Shown piece by piece: positions 1 to 6,300 of a stretch of DNA of 11,850 nt. Within the stretch, counting starts at the first letter, position 1. The number at the start of each line of letters is the position of its first letter. The position numbers and the translations under genes are program-made. The stretch spans positions 1 to 11,850 of the forward strand of contig JBBRXJ010000095.1 of assembly GCA_038248505.1 (NCBI GenBank). The letters run 5' to 3'. The notes under the pieces are model-generated. The model did no database searches. It was given only the letters and a program-made list of their open reading frames with translations, and was not told the origin of the DNA. Source of the stretch: JBBRXJ01 sp038248505 (GTDB lineage: Bacteria; Bacteroidota; Bacteroidia; Bacteroidales; JBBRXJ01).

Positions 1-230
1 ACAATAACTTAATTGAAAATAAAATCCGATCGATAGCACTAGAGAGAAAAAATTATCTCTTTGCTGGATCTCATGAAGGCGCTATGCGTGCTGCAATGAT
101 GTATAGTTTTTTTGGCACTTGCAAAGAACATGATATTGAGCCGCAACAATGGCTCGAAAATGTTCTCACATGCATCCCAGATTATAAAGTCAGTAAGCTA
201 CACGAATTACTACCTATCAAAAAGGCTTAG
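1..230 (+). CDS. IS66-family transposase, C-terminal fragment (5' part outside window)
   Basis: This is the last 75 codons of an IS66-type DDE transposase (TnpC), read in the frame starting at base 3 and ending at the TAG at 228-230. It would cut and join the ends of its own element. The stretch RKNYLFAGSHEGAMRAAMMY, then SFFGTCKEHDIEPQQWLENV and the ending KLHELLPIKK follow the conserved C-terminal block of IS66 transposases (RKNYLFAGSHEAAxRAA, then SLxGTCKxxxxxPxxWL, then LLP). The catalytic DDE residues lie upstream of the window, so activity cannot be judged. The C-terminus looks intact, with no frameshift. Forty-two bases after the stop the element's terminal repeat begins, as expected if this is the last gene of the element. 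Family identification comes from remembered motifs and is strong. Confidence 0.9.
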   Translation, partial: NNLIENKIRSIALERKNYLFAGSHEGAMRAAMMYSFFGTCKEHDIEPQQWLENVLTCIPDYKVSKLHELLPIKKA

Positions 231-271
231 CTGCCCTTCGCACAAAATTAATCTTTATTTTTTGGTAACAA

Positions 272-295
272 GGACGTGGTTCACCGAATGCTTAC
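272..295 (-). repeat. IS66 terminal inverted repeat (right)
   Basis: Read inward from base 295 on the minus strand, the end begins GTAAGCATTCGGTGAACC. The outer boundary is set by the GTAA tip. The inner boundary is approximate because the partner repeat is not in the window. Confidence 0.6.
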
Positions 296-354
296 AAAAC
301 AAAGATGTAATTTGGAATATTCAATTCAAATAATTAAAAAAAAGTTGCATTTTC

Positions 355-415
355 CACTTGAACCGTTATTAGACTTTAGAAGTGAACCGCACTTAAGTCT
401 AATGTTGGATAAGTG
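355..415. repeat. 61-nt imperfect palindrome
   Basis: The arms pair as CACTT (355-359) with AAGTG (411-415), CC (363-364) with GG (407-408), ATTAGACTT (368-376) with AAGTCTAAT (395-403), and AAGTG (380-384) with CACTT (390-394), around the loop AACCG (385-389). The interruptions are a 3x3 internal loop (GTT opposite GTT), a 3-nt bulge TAG at 377-379 and a GAA/AT mismatch. No T-tract follows, so it is not a standard terminator. Its role is unknown. It could be a remnant recombination or transposon end, or a structured RNA. Confidence 0.6.
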
Positions 416-467
416 AGTAGATTTTGCGGTTAATCCCGATGTAGCGCAGTGTAGTAGGGCTTTGTGT

Positions 468-497
468 CAGATTATGAAATTTCCATTGCATAATCTG
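468..497. repeat. Perfect 9-bp-stem hairpin
   Basis: CAGATTATG (468-476) pairs perfectly with CATAATCTG (489-497) across a 12-nt loop. The left-arm core CAGATTAT recurs as a direct repeat at 507-514. There is no T-tract on either side, so it is not clearly a terminator. Function is unknown. Confidence 0.5.
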
Positions 498-527
498 GGT
501 TGAATTCAGATTATATAAAGATAGTCA

Positions 528-552
528 CATAAAAACAGTAAAAAAAATTATT
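528..552 (-). terminator. Terminator-like hairpin, distal arm (separated by IS4 insertion)
   Basis: The plus-strand sequence CATAAAAACAGTAAAA at 528-543 is the reverse complement of the arm at 1778-1795, apart from two extra bases in the A/T run. With the IS4 element and one target duplication removed, the two arms form a hairpin with a loop of about 14 nt directly at the end of the minus-strand gene at 1791-3086. On the minus strand this arm reads with a long T-run and CTGTTTTT, as in an intrinsic terminator. Confidence 0.5.
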
Positions 553-561
553 GACGATTTT
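553..561 (+). repeat. Target site duplication, left copy
   Basis: GACGATTTT lies immediately outside the left inverted repeat and is repeated exactly at 1773-1781. Nine bases is within the usual IS4-family range. A perfect duplication argues for a fairly recent, simple insertion. Confidence 0.93.
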
Positions 562-580
562 CTAAGTACATGACAAAACA
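562..580 (+). repeat. IS4 terminal inverted repeat, left
   Basis: CTAAGTACATGACAAAACA is the exact reverse complement of 1754-1772. It also encodes the last five residues (VLSCT) and the stop codon of the transposase. Confidence 0.95.
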
Positions 581-1653
581 TTTATACAAACTCTTAATTC
601 CTCTCTGTTAGAATCATTTAGGAGTGCGTGAGCGATTCGAATAAGTCCATACTTAAAAAAACTATGGGCTCTTCTTCCATGTTTCTTAATTTCTATTTTC
701 CTAATATTTCGATGCTTGTCCAAGCCTGCTTTGTAAGCCCAAACAAAAGCAACAGCAATGATTGCAATCAATTTAGTTATCCTTTCTAAATCGGTTAAGT
801 GTGTGCTTTCCATGTTAAAGCCACTGGTTTTCATTGCCTTAAACATTGTTTCTATCTGCCACCTCTCCTTGTAATCAATCATCGCTTGATCTTGCTGGTT
901 ATAAGAAGCAATAATCAGATATTCATATTTGTTTGTCTCAGGATTAAATGTTTTCATGCCTGATAAATAGACTAAATTATTATCAATATATACCAGTTTT
1001 TTATATTGCAATGGCTCATTGATGTTTATTTTGTTAAATAACCAGAAAGCTTTTACTTCTCCTTTTTTAGGTATATTAACTTTCATATTTCCTTTTATCC
1101 TGATATGAAAAGGTATCTTATTGTGTATTAATTCGCTAAACCAGTTCCCTCCAATAAATTCTCTATCGGCCATTAGACTTACTATAGTTGATGATCCAAA
1201 CAGAATTATATATTGCTCTATTAGCTCCTTTCGTTCTTTAAAATTAGAGTTACCCCGCTTTGGAAGCAATGACCATAAGATAGGGATTGCAATCCCTTTA
1301 TAACAGACGCTGAGCATTAAAATGTTGATGTCTGTCTTTCCAAACTTCCAGTTCGTTCTATCCATGCTAAGCTTATAGGGTGGTTCATGTGGCAACAAGG
1401 AAAATACGATTTTAGCGATAAGATGATTATCAACTATAAAATCGGCAAAGAAACGTTGTATGCGTCTGAGATTAGACTCCTGCAAAGTGTCTCCTTCAAA
1501 GCCCTGTGAGAGCTTCACAAAAGAAACTGTCTGCAACTTACACATCGAACAAATAAATGAAACAAAGAACGTTACACGGGCTCTATGCCATCCCGTTTGA
1601 ACTTTAAATAACTCATTTAAATCGCTATATTTGTTCTTTAACCTGGTATTCAT
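562..1653 (-). CDS. IS4-family DDE transposase
   Basis: This 363-residue transposase would excise and insert the surrounding element by DDE chemistry with divalent metal ions. The IS4 pattern is clear: D98 in MDRTNW, D163 in MADREF, and E268 within the Y-(2)-R-(3)-E-(6)-K signature (Y261, R264, E268, K275 in YKERWQIETMFKAMK). All catalytic positions are present and the length is normal for a compact IS4 member. The ATG at 1651-1653 was chosen because it gives a natural N-terminus (MNTRLKNKYSDLNELF) and leaves about 100 bp to the right terminal repeat. The stop codon TAG is made by the first three bases of the left terminal repeat. The protein is probably functional. The family call is confident, but I cannot name the exact element. 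Confidence 0.95.
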   Translation of the reverse strand: MNTRLKNKYSDLNELFKVQTGWHRARVTFFVSFICSMCKLQTVSFVKLSQGFEGDTLQESNLRRIQRFFADFIVDNHLIAKIVFSLLPHEPPYKLSMDRTNWKFGKTDINILMLSVCYKGIAIPILWSLLPKRGNSNFKERKELIEQYIILFGSSTIVSLMADREFIGGNWFSELIHNKIPFHIRIKGNMKVNIPKKGEVKAFWLFNKININEPLQYKKLVYIDNNLVYLSGMKTFNPETNKYEYLIIASYNQQDQAMIDYKERWQIETMFKAMKTSGFNMESTHLTDLERITKLIAIIAVAFVWAYKAGLDKHRNIRKIEIKKHGRRAHSFFKYGLIRIAHALLNDSNREELRVCINVLSCT

Positions 1654-1753
1654 GTTTATTGCATTTTGGAGTGGTTTTCTGGTGCAATATACTGAATATC
1701 AGGTGTTTAACCTAATTTTTAGCGACTTATTTTACTGATTATTAGTGCTTTAT

Positions 1754-1772
1754 TGTTTTGTCATGTACTTAG
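1754..1772 (+). repeat. IS4 terminal inverted repeat, right
   Basis: TGTTTTGTCATGTACTTAG is the exact reverse complement of the repeat at 562-580. It lies upstream of the transposase gene, outside its coding region. Confidence 0.95.
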
Positions 1773-1781
1773 GACGATTTT
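1773..1781 (+). repeat. Target site duplication, right copy
   Basis: GACGATTTT is an exact copy of 553-561. Its TTTT overlaps the stem of the terminator-like hairpin arm at 1778-1795. Confidence 0.93.
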
Positions 1782-1795
1782 ACTGTTTTTTTATG
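1778..1795 (-). terminator. Terminator-like hairpin, proximal arm (separated by IS4 insertion)
   Basis: On the minus strand this arm starts within the last sense codon and stop codon of the gene at 1791-3086 and reads CATAAAAAAACAGTAAAA. Its partner is now about 1.2 kb away at 528-543. The IS4 insertion leaves the gene intact but probably removes its own terminator. Confidence 0.5.
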
Positions 1796-3086
1796 GAGTA
1801 TTTACAACAATACTATCAAAGTTTTCTTTGTAAATAAGTTTTGATGTGTAACTGTTTAAAATGGTTACATCATCTAACATTCCATCAAAAGAATAAAAAA
1901 TATGTATACCAATTAATTCCCCGAGATTAGATTTATACGGAATTTCTGTTAGCTTTTTATTCTCTGATTCTAGTATCAGTTTTTTATTTTTTGTAGTTAT
2001 TTTAATGTTTTTCCATTCAGAAAAATTAATTCCCATAAAGCTTAGATTATCTTTTGATCCTATTAATACAACATCTTTACCTATTCCAATATCTGAATTA
2101 CTAAAGCATGTTGTATCTGTATATTTTACAGTAAAAAAGTTATCTTCAGTATAAAAATAAATAAACATGTAATTGCAAATAGAATTGGATTGAGTTAAAT
2201 AATGTTGCTTTATTTTCATAGATATCTGTAATGAATCAGCAGATAAATTATAGTTTCTATAAAGACTAAAATCAGATTGATAAAATGAAGTATCAATGTT
2301 ACTATTTTCTATCTCGGATTTGCTGATATATAGATACCCTTTATTTTCTGAAATGTTTCCAAGTCGCAACCCTTTAGGCTTACCATCTAAAACTCGTAAC
2401 CAATTATTAGAAGGAATTAAAATATGGTAGCTTTTAGTGAAGAACAATCCTTGTTTAATACTAATGTGGTAAATTCCTGTAAATGGATAATAATGAGATA
2501 TTTCTTTGTTTTTTAAATTTAATAATTGAGGAGGTGCATCTTTATTTATTTTAGAGTCACCAAAATCAATATAAAATTTATTCCCTAAGGTTCTTGAAAC
2601 TGAATATTTAATTTTAACAGTAGTAGGTGCTGTATTAATTTGTGCGGGAATTATAATAACAATTTTGGGTGGTATAATAAAAGAACGAAAATAAAATATT
2701 GTAATCAAAAGTAGTATTGAAAAAGCTATTGAAATATTTTTTATTGAATGGGGGTTGATTTTTACTTCATTATTTAATAGTGGGGCTTTATTTTTTGGAA
2801 TCTGAACATAGTTTTTATCTACATCATCCTCAAATTTTGCCCAACTAGGATATCCAATGTGTTTTGCTAATGCATTGAGTGTTGTTTCATTAGGGAAATA
2901 GTCTTTTTCGGATTTAACTTTTCCAAAAATTCTTTTTAAAGTCTGCGTACTAATAATAATTCCTGAAGTATCTTTTATTTTATCCGACAAAATAGAAATA
3001 TTTCGTTCCCTCCATTTGTCAATTGAACCCCAGCCGGATTTCTCCTCTAGTATTTCTATTATTTTCTCGAAGTACTTGTTTTTCAT
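1791..3086 (-). CDS. Membrane-anchored protein: N-terminal DNA-binding-like domain, PKD-like and lectin-like exterior
   Basis: This 431-residue protein is not from a family I can name. Residues 1-90 resemble an N-terminal domain common in Bacteroidota signalling proteins: LSDKIKDTSGIIISTQTLKRIFG (33-55, helix-turn-helix-like), then P-x-x-TTLNALAKHIGYPSWAKF (65-85). Residues about 117-138 form one hydrophobic membrane helix, with no N-terminal signal peptide, which suggests N-inside topology. Residues about 155-225 look like a PKD domain (FYIDFGDS at 171-178, HYYPFTGIYHISI at 198-210). Residues about 260-428 look like a concanavalin/LamG-type sandwich (GIHIFYSFDGMLDDVTIL at 393-410). Transcription is divergent from the giant gene at 3298, with a 211-bp gap and a good promoter for this gene. 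I infer a one-component transmembrane regulator that binds an extracytoplasmic ligand. An anchored structural protein is the alternative. The stop codon overlaps an interrupted terminator hairpin. Confidence 0.85.
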   Translation of the reverse strand: MKNKYFEKIIEILEEKSGWGSIDKWRERNISILSDKIKDTSGIIISTQTLKRIFGKVKSEKDYFPNETTLNALAKHIGYPSWAKFEDDVDKNYVQIPKNKAPLLNNEVKINPHSIKNISIAFSILLLITIFYFRSFIIPPKIVIIIPAQINTAPTTVKIKYSVSRTLGNKFYIDFGDSKINKDAPPQLLNLKNKEISHYYPFTGIYHISIKQGLFFTKSYHILIPSNNWLRVLDGKPKGLRLGNISENKGYLYISKSEIENSNIDTSFYQSDFSLYRNYNLSADSLQISMKIKQHYLTQSNSICNYMFIYFYTEDNFFTVKYTDTTCFSNSDIGIGKDVVLIGSKDNLSFMGINFSEWKNIKITTKNKKLILESENKKLTEIPYKSNLGELIGIHIFYSFDGMLDDVTILNSYTSKLIYKENFDSIVVNTP

Positions 3087-3148
3087 CTATTTGTAAAAAG
3101 ATTAACCATAAATTAAACACTAACAAGATAAACAAAAAGTTTTGATCA

Positions 3149-3170
3149 ATCCAACCATTATCCAAACATA
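3149..3170. repeat. Imperfect tandem 11-bp repeat over the -7 box, possible operator
   Basis: ATCCAACCATT (3149-3159) is followed directly by ATCCAAACATA (3160-3170), matching at 9 of 11 positions with a period of about one DNA helical turn. The second copy contains the minus-strand -7 box. The position would suit a repressor or autoregulator, but this is inference from a short repeat. Confidence 0.35.
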
Positions 3171-3191
3171 ATCAAAACAGAGGTTAAGCAA
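3163..3191 (-). promoter_or_regulatory. Bacteroidota-type promoter for the gene at 1791-3086
   Basis: On the minus strand, TTG (3191-3189) is followed by 18 bases and then TATGTTTG (3170-3163), an exact match to the Bacteroidota TAnnTTTG -7 box with a TTG -33 box at acceptable spacing. Transcription would start near 3157, giving a leader of about 70 nt before the ATG at 3086. Confidence 0.55.
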
Positions 3192-3297
3192 GTTTTAAAT
3201 GCAACATTTGTGCTATATTTTGAGACAATAGTACAAGAGATTTTTTGAAACTGGATATAACTTGCATCGTATAATTTATAATTCAAAAAAAATCCTT

Positions 3298-3354
3298 ATG
3301 AAACATTTTACTTTAATTATCGGCATTTTTTTAGGATCAATTCTTGTTTATGCA
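3298..3354 (+). other. Signal peptide of the giant protein
   Basis: Residues 1-19 have a short basic start (MKH), a hydrophobic core (LIIGIFLGSILV) and a VYA cleavage site followed by QQ. This supports export by the Sec pathway and confirms the ATG at 3298 as the start. No cysteine follows the cleavage site, so it is not a lipoprotein. Confidence 0.85.
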
Positions 3355-6300
3355 CAGCAGGGAAGAGTTACTGTGGGTAAATGGCAAATGATAAATGATG
3401 GTATAGGAAAATGTGCTCCAATAGGACAGAATGGTTCTATGGGAGATGTTTATACTGATAATTTTACAATCTCCGAAATTTTTCATTCAAGAGGACAAAT
3501 ATATGGATACCTGATTTATGATGAATATCCTTGCACTTCACCTACTTACGATGCTTCGCCTTGTAAGGATGGTATTTTTCGTTTTGATACTCTTCAGTTA
3601 AAGTGGATTCGTATGACCAATACTGCGCCTGGTGCTAAGCCCTATTTAAATTTTAAAATTGTTGCCGGGATGGAACGTGGGGTATATGTAATTAATCCAG
3701 GACTGAAAATTTTTGAAATGACAACTGATTATTCTCATTACCCTGATGGTTGGAAAGAGGTTTCTGCGGGTGGTTTCATCTATAATGATTTAGCACCCTA
3801 TCTAGCACCAGGCGTTAATCCATCTGATATTTACAACGTCACAACCGATCCTATTTTTGTTGATCATGGAACCAAAATCAGCATATTTGGAGATACATTA
3901 TTTATGTTTCAAGGAACAATATTAGCTGCTTTGCCTTATGATAATTCACTGATATTAAAATATTGTTTTACCAGTAAATTATGGTCTTTTGAACGTATCC
4001 CAGATATTCATTTTATTTATAACGGGGTAAGTTATGCCGGTACTAAGATGGATCCTTACTGGTCTGCTTCTAAAAATTATCAAGAACGTTTACAACAAGG
4101 AACTTGGCAGGGTGGAATAACTTTTGCAGACCATGTTGCCGGAATATTTACGTTGTTCTATACGTCATCGGCAGGATCTAATATGAAATGCATACCGGAT
4201 AATTTATGGGCTTATGATCCACGAATAAATAATTGGATAAATATCTCTAAAGGAGTTGATTATACAAATTTAACAGGGACTTCAAATAGTTTTACGTGTG
4301 CTGCTCCAAATGCAAGTTTCAGTTGGAAAAAAGATCCTCAAACCTGTAGTTATTATGATGATAATCCTTTAATTGATTACCCTATCGGACATCCTTGGAC
4401 ACCAACACAGATTTGTAACGGGGGAGCTTATTCCCATAATGCACTTGGAAAGTGGGCACTTGCCACAAGATTTTGGTTAAGTTGGGATCAAAAAGAAATA
4501 TATGTTGGTACGCAACAAGGATTTTATCGTTGGATTGGAAATGCATGGGAGCAAGCAACAGCAGGTCTTACCGATGGAATTATTCCTACAAAAGCCGGTA
4601 TGTTTACCTATAGCTTTTCAAATGGCGATTTAGTTGGAGTATATCCTGATAAGACTGTTAATTATGGTAGTCCGCAAGATGAATATCCACAATTTGGTTT
4701 TCAATGGGATCCCAATGGTGGCTTTTGTATGACACCCGATAATGGTAAAACTTGGTATATGAAATTAAAGGGGAATGATCCCCTAGGTTATGGTTGTGGT
4801 TCTGTTGGCTTTTTTAGAATGTACTTAGACCCGAATACGCCTGGAATAGTGAAGAATTTACACATGGAAACAGGTACTTATATTGGACCTTCACAGCCGG
4901 TATTAAATTATGAATCAAAATTAGAGATAAATAAAAAGTATGAAATAATAGTTTCTTCAACTTTTAATGGACCACTAAGTCCGGCTAAAAAAGCATCAAC
5001 CTATAATGATTATTATAAAGGAGCACCGGGTGCACAAAATCTGAACTTACCCTGGGTTACTAATACCACTAGTAATGGACGATTGTTAGTGATGAATTTA
5101 CGTTACGATACCATTATCACTATAACAAAAGATTCTACCATTACACCTGCCGGAGATAAAGTGGTTTATAATAGAACAAAGGTTCGGGTTTCAGCAAAAT
5201 ACAATACATACGCAGCATCCATTTATCTTGGCAATGAAATTTATGATATGCAAATGCAGAATTATGGGGAGAACCAGATTGCCGTACTTTGCAATTTCGG
5301 TTTGGTTGTATTGGATTCCACAGCTCGTAACTTAATCTGGGCAGTTCCTGCAGCCAGTTTACCTAAAGGATTAGCGTATGATGATCGCCGATTGAGCATT
5401 GGTGACAATGGAAAAGTTGCAGTACTATGTGGACTTAGGGGAGAAGCAAGTATTGCTGCAAAGATGGGTGAATTTGCAGTTTGGCAACGCAATGGAGTAA
5501 CCAATACTGGTGTTCAGATTGGTCCATTGGGTTGGGTTGGAAAATCGAAACGAGGTTGGGGTATTGCAATGAAGAATGATACCGTTTTTGTTGCAGGTCA
5601 ACATCAATCTAATTTTACAGTTTTACCAAGCACTGTTCCTTGTGCTGATGCTGGCGGATATATTGATCAGCCTGTTCAACAACCCTATTTATATGCTTAT
5701 GCTTACTCTGCAGGTGCATGGAATAAAATATGGACAGATTGGGACTTTGTTGAGAGTGAGTTGTATGGCGATATGGCAGATGCTAATTACACCGGTTGTA
5801 TTAAAATTGGATTGGATGGCGGTTTGTATTTTACCAGTACGAATGCCGGAGGTAATAGTGTATTTCGTTGGAATGGCAAAACTTCGCGAGCAAGCAGGAT
5901 AACAGGTTGTAAAAATCCTATTTCAACATTACAAACCTATGACTTATATAATACACCGGTGAATACCCAATCAGCACATTTTACATATTATTGTAAGATT
6001 AATACTAAAACTGGTATTGTAGAAAAAGGACAGTTTTTAATACCAAGACTCACTGGTGTAAGCAATACTCATATACCATCTTATATTACAGCAGCAAAAG
6101 ATGGAACTTTATTATTAGGGGGTAATTCAACCTGGATATTTAATGGACGAGACGTACAAACAATAAATGGTAAGTTGTTAGGTGCATATAATAATGGAGA
6201 TCCAACGTTGTTAATCAATAGTCCTAATTGGAATGAACGTACTTTCTGGGGTAGCTTTGTAAAAACTACTGGAGGAGGTGTAATAACCGGAATAGGTACG

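Larger units (their letters stand above)
1..295 (+). mobile_element. IS66-family insertion sequence, right end
   Basis: The transposase 3' end is followed by a short non-coding tail that ends in ...CCGAATGCTTAC at 295. Read inward this is GTAAGCATTCGGTGAA, matching the GTAA-type start of IS66-family ends. The family makes 8-bp target duplications, which would put one copy at 296-303 (AAAACAAA). The left end is outside the window, so the duplication cannot be confirmed. Confidence 0.75.
296..552. other. Gene-free spacer between the two insertion sequences
   Basis: I see no plausible gene here on either strand: frames are short and match no family I recognise. The stretch holds a long imperfect palindrome (355-415), a perfect 9-bp-stem hairpin (468-497) with a further copy of one arm at 507-514, and, at its right edge, one arm of the terminator-like hairpin interrupted by the IS4 element. 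Bases about 421-470 look somewhat richer in G and C than the surroundings, so this may be a remnant of older mobile DNA. Confidence 0.6.
562..1772 (-). mobile_element. Complete IS4-family insertion sequence, 1211 bp
   Basis: The element is bounded by 19-bp perfect inverted repeats (562-580 and 1754-1772) and flanked by a 9-bp direct duplication. It carries one intact transposase gene. The repeats, the duplication and the open reading frame are all undamaged, so the element looks complete and potentially active. About 100 bp between the start codon and the right repeat is non-coding and presumably holds the transposase promoter, though I could not assign clear promoter boxes there. It lies in the same direction as the gene at 1791-3086, so read-through from that gene could enter it. 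Confidence 0.95.
3087..3297. promoter_or_regulatory. Divergent intergenic control region
   Basis: This 211-bp AT-rich gap separates the membrane-anchored DNA-binding-like gene (minus) from the giant gene (plus). A strong promoter candidate exists for the minus strand (3163-3191). For the plus strand I see only weak candidates: TATATTTTG at 3214-3222, close to the Bacteroidota -7 box but without a clear -33 box, and TATAAT near 3271. Neither gene start has a recognisable Shine-Dalgarno sequence, which is normal in Bacteroidota. The 8-bp palindrome TTGATCAA lies at 3142-3149. Confidence 0.5.

Noticed and set aside
112..333. A 73-codon plus-strand frame over the IS66 end
   Set aside because: It overlaps the true IS66 transposase frame out of phase and runs across the terminal repeat. 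Its translation looks like no family.
355..415. A canonical integron attC site
   Set aside because: The right side offers GTTGGAT, but the left side lacks the matching RYYYAAC core, and there is no integrase or cassette-like gene in the window. It is kept only as an unexplained palindrome.
5576..5902. A 108-codon plus-strand frame, and a similar one at 11649-11843
   Set aside because: Both lie out of frame within the giant coding sequence, and their translations show no domain signature. The giant frame has no stop or shift at these points.
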